From Bacteroidota bacterium (GTDB lineage: Bacteria > Bacteroidota > Bacteroidia > Bacteroidales > UBA12481), in assembly GCA_030592205.1 (NCBI GenBank), contig JAUVKA010000272.1, positions 1 through 5,909 on the forward strand: DNA of 5,909 nt, given 5' to 3'. Of the stretch, positions 1-5,909 are shown piece after piece (positions within the stretch are counted from its first letter, which is position 1; every line of letters starts with the position of its first letter). The notes below the pieces were generated by a model. That model did not search any database. It was not told the origin of the DNA and was given only the letters and a program-made list of their open reading frames with translations. The position numbers and the translations under genes are program-made.

Positions 1-1
1 A

Positions 2-553
2 AAGAGATCTGAATTGGAAATGAAATCCATGGAGGAACTGAAAGACCTTTTGGCATCATTCTCACCACTTTCATCACTGCATAATACTACTGACCTGACT
101 AATAAAAAAAGGTTGATACGGGCGATTGAAATAGCTGAGTATAACAGTAATCATCCACAAAATAAGGGGGAATTCCCAGTTCTGAAGTCAATAATTTTCG
201 GGGTTAAATATGATAGGGATTCCCGCCGAAAAAGAATCACTGAACGCCTCAAGAAAAGACTAGAATCCGGGATGATTGAAGAAGTACAGGAGCTTCTGAA
301 AACAGTTCCGGCTGAAGACCTGATATACTACGGCCTCGAATACAAATACCTTACATTGTATTGTACCGGACAAATCAATTTTGAAGACCTGTTCTCAGGA
401 CTTAATACAGCTATTCATCAATTTGCAAAAAGACAAATGACCTGGTTCAGGAAAATGGAAAAGGAAGGGCATGAGATAATCTGGTTGGATGGGTATATGA
501 GTATGGAGGAAAAGATGAGCCGGATACTGCCGCTTATTGCCGATTCATATTAG
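2..553 (+). CDS. miaA: tRNA dimethylallyltransferase, C-terminal part (5' end outside window)
   Basis: MiaA transfers a dimethylallyl group to N6 of A37 in tRNAs that read codons starting with U; it acts in the cytoplasm. The frame is open to the left edge, so the TTG at 14 and the ATG at 20 are internal codons and the P-loop N-terminal half is missing. Visible family landmarks are NTTD followed by RLIRAIEIAEY (about nt 83-142), GLEYKY (about nt 332-349) and HQFAKRQMTW (about nt 416-445), the last matching the conserved QxAKRQxTW block of MiaA. GLEYKY replaces the GYRQ-type motif of E. coli MiaA; I recall this from the second, divergent MiaA paralogue of Bacteroidota. The stop is TAG at 551-553, overlapping the end of convergent ppk1. 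No complete domain is broken other than by the window edge. The family call is firm; the paralogue assignment is from memory. Confidence 0.93.
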   Translation, partial: KRSELEMKSMEELKDLLASFSPLSSLHNTTDLTNKKRLIRAIEIAEYNSNHPQNKGEFPVLKSIIFGVKYDRDSRRKRITERLKKRLESGMIEEVQELLKTVPAEDLIYYGLEYKYLTLYCTGQINFEDLFSGLNTAIHQFAKRQMTWFRKMEKEGHEIIWLDGYMSMEEKMSRILPLIADSY

Positions 554-2592
554 ATATTTTCCTTGTAAATATTATAAATTTCTATCTGCGAGCACACATC
601 TTTTTTCCCATCCTTTTTAAAATTATTACTCAGGTCTGAATCGAGTATTCTCACTTGGGTATTATCTCTCCACTGAATATCAAAAACCTGCCGCAATTGG
701 TCTTGAATCTGCTTATCAATAACCGGACAAGTAATCTCAACCCGTCGATCCAGGTTACGGGTCATAAGGTCAGCTGAACTGAAATAACACTTTTCCTTGC
801 CGTTATTGCAGAAAAATAACAAGCGGGTATGCTCCAGAAATCTATCAATAATGGCAATCGCCTCGATATTTTTTGTTTCTGGACGATCATTAAGCAAAAC
901 GGGGGCAAACATTCCACGCACATTTAATCGAACCTCCACTCCAGAAGCACTAGCCTTATACAACAACTGAATCAATTCCTTATCACTCAGATTATTGACC
1001 TTTATATGAATATATGCAGGCAAGCCTGCCAGAGCATTCGTCATCTCTTTGTGTATGCTATCAACCAACAACTTTCTCAAAGCAAAAGGTGATGGAATAA
1101 GCAATTTACACTCCGGGATCTGGTAATTTCGTTGTATGAAATTAAATACTGAAGCCACATCCGATCCGATCCCTGGATCACTGGTTAAAAGAAGAATATC
1201 ACTAAATAACTTTCCTGTTTCTTCATTAAAATTACCTGTGCCAACAGCAGTGTAATACACCTTTTCCCGATTTTCCCGTCTCGTGATCTGGCATATTTTT
1301 GCATGTACTTTTAGCCCCTGGACTCCGTAAATCACCTTCACGCCTTCCTTATGCAGAAGGTTTGAATACTCAATATTTGATTTTTCACTAAACCTGGCTG
1401 TCAGCTCCACAACAGCAGTAACTAATTTCCCATTCCTCACAGCATTTAAAAGGGCATTGATAACATTTGAGTTCGTTGCCAATCGGTAGAGGCTGATCTG
1501 AATAGAAATCACTTTGGGATCAATTGAAGCTTCGCGGAGCAGATCTATGAAATGATCAAAGGAATGGTAAGGAAAATGAAGCAGGATATCCCGTTCGCGA
1601 ATAGCCGAGATGATACTTTTACCACGATATAAAAATGGATGTAGCACCGGCGGTAAACCTTTGTAAACCAGTTGCTCACCGCCTAGATTCGGCATTTGCA
1701 TGAAATCTTTAAGATTATGATACCTGCCGCCTGCGATTGCTGTATCCTCCTTCCGCAGCCCCATTCTCTCCTTTAAATATTCTAGAAAATGAACAGGAAT
1801 AGCACTATCATACACCAATCGAACCAGATTCCCTTCTTCCCGTTTCTTTAGTCCTTTGGATATTTTCTTCACGTAACTTTCACCAAGATCATCATCAATA
1901 TCCAATTCTGCATCTTTAGTCAGCTTGATGGTGAAGGCATCCGAGGATTCAAAATGAAAGATTAAGAATAAGTTTTTCAAGCCCAGACGAACCACATCAT
2001 CCAGGAAAATAATAAACTTCATTTTTCCCTCCCTGGGCAGCACCAGAAACCTTGGTAATTCATTAGTAGGAACTTTAATCAGTGCGTGCCTCTCCTTGCT
2101 CTTCCCAGTTCTGGTAAGAATTGTTGCAAAATATATTGCATCATCCTCAAGATCAGGAAATTTAGCAAGCTGGTCTATCATAATAGGCATAAGCTTAGGC
2201 CGCACTATCTCATAAAAATAATCCAGGGCAAAACTTTTTTGCCGTCCTGCCAATTCCAACTCATTGACAATAAAAATATTTTCTTTTTCCAACTCACGCA
2301 ACAAAGATTTCTGCAGAGCCTCATACCTTGTCCTCTGAATCAGGACTATTTCATTAACCTTTTTAAGTACTTCTGTAGGATCGTCACCTATGATTTTTTT
2401 CACTCCGGAGCCTAATTCTGATAAACGCTTGAGTGTTGCTACCCGCACTTTGAAAAATTCATCCAGGTTATTAGAGTAAATACCAAGAAATTTAAATCTT
2501 TCGATCAATGGTACTTTTGGATTTTCGGCCTCCTGTAATACCCTTTCATTAAATGCCAGCCAACTGATTTCTTTTGCCCGAAATAATTCCAT
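550..2592 (-). CDS. ppk1: Polyphosphate kinase 1
   Basis: PPK1 reversibly polymerises the gamma-phosphate of ATP into inorganic polyphosphate through a phosphohistidine intermediate. The 680 residues are full length (E. coli Ppk has 688) and collinear with it: N-terminal domain with YSNNLDEFF (39-47), head domain (about 110-310), then two phospholipase-D-like C-terminal domains. Catalytic residues are in place: H430 in GLKVHAK (E. coli H435, the phosphorylated histidine), H588 in FLEHTR (E. coli H592), R370 in SLYR and R400 in TARF (E. coli R375 and R405), and R559 in VRGM (E. coli R564). E. coli Tyr468 corresponds to Phe463 here. The ATG shares its first base with the sixA stop (TAATG), so translation is probably coupled, helped by a strong purine-rich ribosome-binding site. 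The 3' end overlaps convergent miaA by 4 bp, so there is no intergenic room for a terminator. E. coli comparisons are from memory. Confidence 0.97.
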   Translation of the reverse strand: MELFRAKEISWLAFNERVLQEAENPKVPLIERFKFLGIYSNNLDEFFKVRVATLKRLSELGSGVKKIIGDDPTEVLKKVNEIVLIQRTRYEALQKSLLRELEKENIFIVNELELAGRQKSFALDYFYEIVRPKLMPIMIDQLAKFPDLEDDAIYFATILTRTGKSKERHALIKVPTNELPRFLVLPREGKMKFIIFLDDVVRLGLKNLFLIFHFESSDAFTIKLTKDAELDIDDDLGESYVKKISKGLKKREEGNLVRLVYDSAIPVHFLEYLKERMGLRKEDTAIAGGRYHNLKDFMQMPNLGGEQLVYKGLPPVLHPFLYRGKSIISAIRERDILLHFPYHSFDHFIDLLREASIDPKVISIQISLYRLATNSNVINALLNAVRNGKLVTAVVELTARFSEKSNIEYSNLLHKEGVKVIYGVQGLKVHAKICQITRRENREKVYYTAVGTGNFNEETGKLFSDILLLTSDPGIGSDVASVFNFIQRNYQIPECKLLIPSPFALRKLLVDSIHKEMTNALAGLPAYIHIKVNNLSDKELIQLLYKASASGVEVRLNVRGMFAPVLLNDRPETKNIEAIAIIDRFLEHTRLLFFCNNGKEKCYFSSADLMTRNLDRRVEITCPVIDKQIQDQLRQVFDIQWRDNTQVRILDSDLSNNFKKDGKKDVCSQIEIYNIYKENI

Positions 2593-3098
2593 TACTCTCC
2601 CCCCCTTAATGATTTAGGATAGATATAATGAGTGAGCGTACCACTCCCCTCAGATATATGATCCCATAAATTCACATAAAATTCAATAACCTGGGTTCCG
2701 CTTGTGGGCAAATTCCTGTATATGGAACCTGTGAGGTCGGCTGCAATTTCCACCATTTTCGGATTATGACCAATAATCTGAATACAGGATGATTGATCAG
2801 CTCTGCGCTGCAGGAATGCCATCAATGAATCGATGCTAAAATATCCATAAAGAAAATCTGCCAGTTCGATATTGTTAGCCGGAATCTGGAAATTATTAGC
2901 AAAAATCGCGGCAGTTTGATGAGCTCTTTTTGCCGGGCTGCTTATAATTTTATCCGGGGTGATACCCAGGTTTAATAATTCTTTCGAGACTAGAACCGGA
3001 TCCTTATGTCCACGACTTGTGAGAAATCGGTCAAAATCCGTCATTTGGCCATCCCCTGGAACTGTTTTAGCATGGCGGGTTAAAATCAGGGTTTTCAT
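2592..3098 (-). CDS. sixA: SixA-type phosphohistidine phosphatase (histidine phosphatase superfamily)
   Basis: A small branch-2-like histidine phosphatase; E. coli SixA dephosphorylates phosphohistidine proteins such as HPt domains and NPr. The 168 residues compare with 161 in E. coli. The RHA motif gives R8 and nucleophile H9, followed by DFDRFLTSRG (21-30), then R58 in SSPAKRA, H111 in IGHNP and TSG (132-134), the expected phosphate pocket. I chose the ATG at 3098 because it puts the first beta strand (MKTLILTRHA) at the N-terminus as in the family; an in-frame TTG at 3146 would add 16 residues of no recognisable type. The ribosome-binding site is weak (GTGAG just upstream). The gene lies 96 bp after pfk and overlaps ppk1 by one base. 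The substrate is unknown; it could equally act on a small phosphorylated molecule. Confidence 0.88.
   Translation of the reverse strand: MKTLILTRHAKTVPGDGQMTDFDRFLTSRGHKDPVLVSKELLNLGITPDKIISSPAKRAHQTAAIFANNFQIPANNIELADFLYGYFSIDSLMAFLQRRADQSSCIQIIGHNPKMVEIAADLTGSIYRNLPTSGTQVIEFYVNLWDHISEGSGTLTHYIYPKSLRGGE
2595..2607 (-). promoter_or_regulatory. Strong ribosome-binding site of ppk1 inside the sixA 3' end, with a possible slippery run
   Basis: On the minus strand the last sixA codons read AAGGGGGGGAGAG, directly before TAATG. GGAG ends 4 bases before the ppk1 ATG, and the longer G run gives alternative pairings a few bases further away, so this is an unusually strong Shine-Dalgarno compared with the other genes here. 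It supports the ATG at 2592 as the ppk1 start and re-initiation after the sixA stop. In the sixA frame the run also reads G GGG GGA (2604-2598), the form of a -1 slippery heptamer. Confidence 0.7.
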
Positions 3099-3194
3099 CT
3101 CACGTAATATTAATTTATTTTGTATTCGATGCAGCTCGCCAAGCAATGTTCTTTGTGTGTTTGAAACTAATGGCTCGGTTCATCTATTATTATA

Positions 3195-4232
3195 TTAATC
3201 GCCAAATGAAGTTCCTATATGTCGGGCTTTTTGCACCAAATGGCTATTCGGGTCCACAAGTCGGGATTTGGCACCCGCTTCGGATAGAGGGATACAGGTA
3301 AGGTTCTGTCCTTCCAGGGCAACCATTTTACCAAATTCCTGATGAGCAATCATTTCTGCAGCTTTTGCTCCATATCTGGTTGCCAAAATCCGATCGAATG
3401 GAGAAGGTGTACCACCTCTTTGAACATAGCCCAATATAGTATTCCTTGTTTCGAAACCGCCTCCCTTTTTAATAACTTCACCAATATACTTGGCGGCTGA
3501 TAAGTTTTTATCCGGTGAAATACCCTCAGCCACAACCACTATAGAATAGTTTTTTTTCATGGCATGCCGCTTCACCAGATAACTAATGATATCCTTTTCC
3601 CGGAAAGGGATTTCCGGGATCAGTATAAGGTCTCCACCAGCTGCTAGTCCAGAATATAGCGCCAACCAGCCGGCGTGATGCCCCATCACCTCAATGATCA
3701 TAGTACGATTGTGAGAATTAGCCGTAGAGTGTAAGCGGTCAATGGCCTCAGTTGCAATAGTAAAAGCAGAATCAAAGCCAAAACTAAAGTCAGTTCCCCA
3801 AACATCATTATCAATGGTTTTGGGAATACCAATAATATTCAGCCCTTCTTCCGCTAAGAGACTAGCGGTCTTTTGGGTTCCATTTCCTCCTATACATACA
3901 AGGCAATCCAATTCCAGATTCTGGTAATTCTGCTTTATCTTTTCTGGTTTTGATAATACCCCGGTTCCATTCTGTTTCCTGATCTTCTTATAAGGTTTCT
4001 CTCGGGAAGTCCCAAGAATGGTTCCTCCCTCAGTAAGAATTCCAGATAATTGGTTTTCTGTTAGTTCGTCAAAATCATTGTGAATCAATCCGGTAAAGCC
4101 CGATGAGAAGCCGAATAAGCGCATCCCATACTGTAGCATAGCGGCTTTCCCAACCCCTCGGATCGCAGCATTTATTCCGGGACAATCGCCGCCTGCAGAT
4201 AGTATCCCAACCTTCATCCCCCTGGTTTTCAT
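3195..4232 (-). CDS. pfkA: 6-phosphofructokinase, PfkA family (ATP or PPi donor not settled)
   Basis: Phosphorylates fructose 6-phosphate to fructose 1,6-bisphosphate, the committing step of glycolysis, in the cytoplasm. At 345 residues it is slightly longer than E. coli PfkA (320). Motifs are SAGGDCPG (12-19), donor loop GGNGT (115-119), catalytic PKTIDND (137-143) with D141 as the expected base, EVMGHHAGW (181-189), E236 in VAEG, and GYVQRGG (268-274) with R272. Two positions usually decide the donor: glycine at 118 (E. coli G104) fits ATP, while lysine at 138 (E. coli G124) is seen in PPi-using and some ATP-using members. N117 replaces the metal-site aspartate D103 of E. coli, and Y269 replaces H249. 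Family members often begin near the second Met (ATG at 4217, MKVGIL), so the first five residues may not be translated; neither start has a well-placed ribosome-binding site. It is the first gene of the probable pfk-sixA-ppk1 operon and is divergent from the sulfatase. Confidence 0.93.
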   Translation of the reverse strand: MKTRGMKVGILSAGGDCPGINAAIRGVGKAAMLQYGMRLFGFSSGFTGLIHNDFDELTENQLSGILTEGGTILGTSREKPYKKIRKQNGTGVLSKPEKIKQNYQNLELDCLVCIGGNGTQKTASLLAEEGLNIIGIPKTIDNDVWGTDFSFGFDSAFTIATEAIDRLHSTANSHNRTMIIEVMGHHAGWLALYSGLAAGGDLILIPEIPFREKDIISYLVKRHAMKKNYSIVVVAEGISPDKNLSAAKYIGEVIKKGGGFETRNTILGYVQRGGTPSPFDRILATRYGAKAAEMIAHQEFGKMVALEGQNLTCIPLSEAGAKSRLVDPNSHLVQKARHIGTSFGD

Positions 4233-4253
4233 AACTTAGGTTTGTTGAAAAAG

Positions 4254-4261
4254 TAAATATA
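4254..4261 (-). promoter_or_regulatory. Possible -7 element for the pfk-sixA-ppk1 operon
   Basis: On the minus strand TATATTTA matches TAnnTTTG except for its last base and lies in the divergent intergenic region upstream of pfk. I see no good TTTG at the -33 distance (only TTCA about 21 bases away). It is the best candidate seen in that region but weak. Confidence 0.22.
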
Positions 4262-4271
4262 AAGGAAAATG

Positions 4272-4303
4272 TTTGATGTGATGAATATACCATTGTATTT
4301 TTA
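4272..4303 (+). promoter_or_regulatory. Candidate Bacteroidota-type promoter for the sulfatase gene
   Basis: TTTG at 4272-4275 is followed after 20 bases by TATTTTTA at 4296-4303, which matches the Bacteroidota -7 element TAnnTTTG except for the last base. Spacing fits the known -33/-7 layout. Transcription would begin near 4309, leaving a short leader of about 25 nt before the ATG at 4335. Short AT-rich motifs arise by chance, so this is a prediction. Confidence 0.5.
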
Positions 4304-4334
4304 CTTCTGGATTATTACACCTAAATAATAAGCT

Positions 4335-5819
4335 ATGAATTGGAAATCGATTATTACCCTTATTATTGTGATTGCAGGAATCCTGTCATGCTCAAATGAA
4401 AACCAGGATCAGCAGCCAAACTTATTATACATTTTTCCTGATCAAATGCGAGCCAGTACTCTGGGATTTATGGGCAAGGAACCGGTTTTAACTCCTCATC
4501 TTGATCAATTCGCCACTGAAGGAATTGTCATGTTCAATGCAGCTTCCAACGCCCCGGTTTGCAGCCCATACAGGGCCATGTTTATGACTGGCAGATACCC
4601 GATATCCAATGGAGTAGTTCCAAATACTACAAGCAGGATGGCTAGTATAGGCATGCAGCTCAGGGAATCAGAAATTTGTTGGTCGGATATTCTGAAGGAA
4701 AAGGGCTACAGTACTGGCTATATTGGCAAATGGCACCTGGATTTCCCTTATGAACCATATATCGACTGTGCAAATAATAGGGGTGAGCCAAAGTGGAATG
4801 AGTGGTGTTCACCTGAACGACGACATGGGTTTGATTTCTGGTATTCATATAATACATACGATCACCATATGCATCCACTATATTGGTCGACTTATGCAGA
4901 ACGGGATTCTTTTCACTATGTGGATCAATGGGGCCCTGAACACGAAGCTGATATGGCCATTAGATTCCTGGAAAATGAAAATGGAGAATATCGCGACAAT
5001 TCTAAACCATTTGCTTTGGTTGTTTCCATGAACCCACCTCACATGCCTTATAATCAGCTCCCTGACAGGTATGTAAGGATGTATGATGATAAAAAAGAGG
5101 AAATCCAACAATTGATCAATTCACCCAGTGTCCCTGACACCAGCGACAGATGGGGCAAATATTATCGTAAACATATTACCAATCAGTTGGCTATGGTAAC
5201 CGGGGTTGATGAACAATTTGGGCGAATCATAGAGTCACTTGAAAAAGAAGGATTAGAAGAAAACACTATTGTCATCTTTACATCCGACCATGGCGATAAT
5301 CTGGGGAAACATGGTAAAATCTCAAAGACTAATCCATACGAGGAATCGATGAATATTCCCTTCATTATTCGCTGGCCTGCCAAAATTAAGCCCCGCCATG
5401 ATGATCTGCTTCTGTCTGTTCCTGATGTATATCCAACCATGCTCGACCTTATGGGATTTGGGAAGGACATACCGGATGTGGTAGAAGGTAGCAGTTTTGC
5501 CAATTATTTTCTGAATGGAACCGGCGACACGCCAAGCTCACAATTGTATATTATTATCAGAGGCAACAGACTGGTAGAGGATGCTGATAATTATCCAGCT
5601 AATCTGGCTTATGACGAGAGAGGAATAAGAACCCATCAATATACCCTGATGGTTAATAAAATAAGCGACGACTCTACTCAAACATTCCTCTGGGACAGAA
5701 AAGCCGATCCTTTCCAAATGAACAACCTGGCTGATGAAAGGCCAGACCTTGTTGAAAAACTCACAAAAGAGGAACTTGTTCCCTGGCTTAAGAAAACCAA
5801 CGATCCCTGGTTGAAATAA
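4335..5819 (+). CDS. Sulfatase, type I (formylglycine-dependent), predicted lipoprotein
   Basis: Hydrolyses sulfate esters, probably on a carbohydrate, after a cysteine is converted to formylglycine by a maturase not present in this window. The 494-residue protein starts with a lipoprotein signal peptide: K4, a hydrophobic run (6-17), then ILSC with lipid-attachment Cys19, so it should be membrane-anchored in the periplasm or at the surface. Active-site landmarks are FPDQMR (34-39, first metal ligands, with PDQ where many relatives have DD), CSPYR (76-80, with C76 as the formylglycine site), TGRYP (85-89), GKWHLD (131-136), NPPHMP (233-238), SDHG (317-320) and K331. The C-terminal subdomain carries ERGIRT (428-433) and LWDRKADP (452-459). 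Length is normal. The ATG at 4335 gives the signal peptide directly; no Shine-Dalgarno is seen. I cannot assign the sulfatase subfamily or the glycan. No SusC/SusD or glycoside hydrolase gene is adjacent within the window. Confidence 0.94.
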   Translation: MNWKSIITLIIVIAGILSCSNENQDQQPNLLYIFPDQMRASTLGFMGKEPVLTPHLDQFATEGIVMFNAASNAPVCSPYRAMFMTGRYPISNGVVPNTTSRMASIGMQLRESEICWSDILKEKGYSTGYIGKWHLDFPYEPYIDCANNRGEPKWNEWCSPERRHGFDFWYSYNTYDHHMHPLYWSTYAERDSFHYVDQWGPEHEADMAIRFLENENGEYRDNSKPFALVVSMNPPHMPYNQLPDRYVRMYDDKKEEIQQLINSPSVPDTSDRWGKYYRKHITNQLAMVTGVDEQFGRIIESLEKEGLEENTIVIFTSDHGDNLGKHGKISKTNPYEESMNIPFIIRWPAKIKPRHDDLLLSVPDVYPTMLDLMGFGKDIPDVVEGSSFANYFLNGTGDTPSSQLYIIIRGNRLVEDADNYPANLAYDERGIRTHQYTLMVNKISDDSTQTFLWDRKADPFQMNNLADERPDLVEKLTKEELVPWLKKTNDPWLK

Positions 5820-5834
5820 TTCCAAAAAGGAATT
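5818..5834 (+). repeat. Short inverted repeat directly after the sulfatase stop
   Basis: AATTCC (5818-5823) and GGAATT (5829-5834) form a perfect 6-bp stem with an AAAAA loop, beginning inside the stop codon. Only two of the six pairs are G-C, and no T run follows, so it is a poor intrinsic terminator. It could be a 3'-end stabilising hairpin or chance. Confidence 0.3.
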
Positions 5835-5856
5835 CATATATCCATTTTCAACACAC

Positions 5857-5883
5857 TCATGTATTCACCTGACTCATACATGA
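5857..5883. repeat. 8-bp inverted repeat in the sulfatase downstream region
   Basis: TCATGTAT (5857-5864) and ATACATGA (5876-5883) are perfect inverted copies separated by 11 bases. Within it ACTCAT occurs twice as a direct repeat (5855-5860 and 5872-5877). No T run follows on either strand, so it resembles an operator or processing hairpin more than a rho-independent terminator. Its role depends on the next gene, which lies outside the window. Confidence 0.35.
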
Positions 5884-5909
5884 ATAATACCAACTTTGGC
5901 TTGGGCTGA

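Noticed and set aside
14..22. TTG at 14 or ATG at 20 as the true start of the first gene
   Set aside because: The frame is open to the edge, and the protein begins in mid-family alignment without the nucleotide-binding N-terminal half, so these codons are internal.
552..575. AT-rich inverted repeat ATATTT/AAATAT near the miaA-ppk1 junction as a terminator
   Set aside because: The stem has no G-C pairs and there is no T run; it lies in ppk1 coding sequence and is likely chance in AT-rich DNA.
2086..2415. 109-codon plus-strand frame inside ppk1
   Set aside because: It lies wholly antisense to a well-conserved ppk1 region and shows no recognisable protein features; the other overlapping frames in pfk and the sulfatase were dropped for the same reason.
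3099..3146. Longer sixA start at the TTG at 3146
   Set aside because: It would add 16 residues ahead of the first strand of the histidine phosphatase fold; the ATG at 3098 fits family length and the position of RHA.
3099..3194. Promoter or terminator between pfk and sixA
   Set aside because: I found only a poor match to TAnnTTTG (TAGTTTCA on the minus strand) and no hairpin with a T run, so nothing in this 96-bp gap is supported.
5859..5909. 17-codon reading frame from an ATG to a TGA at the window end
   Set aside because: It has no ribosome-binding site, lies partly in the inverted repeat, and resembles no known peptide; a frame this short is expected by chance.

Overview
The window looks like ordinary chromosomal DNA from a member of the Bacteroidota. 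Four things point there: a MiaA tail of the divergent Bacteroidota paralogue type, a sulfatase with a lipoprotein signal peptide, mostly weak Shine-Dalgarno sequences in AT-rich leaders, and a candidate promoter of the TTTG / TAnnTTTG form used by the Bacteroidota primary sigma factor. A related Bacteroidota-like phylum cannot be excluded. I see no mobile element, CRISPR array, tRNA or rRNA.

Layout. Position 2-553 (+) is the 3' part of a tRNA dimethylallyltransferase gene (miaA), cut by the left edge. It meets ppk1 tail to tail, and the two coding regions overlap by 4 bp at 550-553. On the minus strand, reading right to left, are a PfkA-family phosphofructokinase (4232-3195), a SixA-type histidine phosphatase (3098-2592) and polyphosphate kinase 1 (2592-550). 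These three probably form an operon. The sixA stop and the ppk1 start share one base (TAATG), and a G-rich ribosome-binding site for ppk1 lies in the last codons of sixA. A 102-bp divergent intergenic region (4233-4334) separates pfk from a plus-strand lipoprotein sulfatase (4335-5819). The last 90 bp hold no supported gene, only two short inverted repeats.

How the genes may work together. PFK commits hexose phosphate to glycolysis, and PPK1 stores ATP phosphate as polyphosphate through a phosphohistidine intermediate. SixA belongs to a family that removes phosphate from histidine. The cluster therefore joins energy and phosphate metabolism, but any regulatory link is inference. The sulfatase and miaA have no evident functional tie to it.

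I found no clearly new system. The points most worth checking are a canonical-looking -1 slippery heptamer in frame at the end of sixA that would fuse SixA to PPK1, the mixed ATP/PPi signature of the PFK, and a Tyr-to-Phe change at a nucleotide-site position of PPK1.
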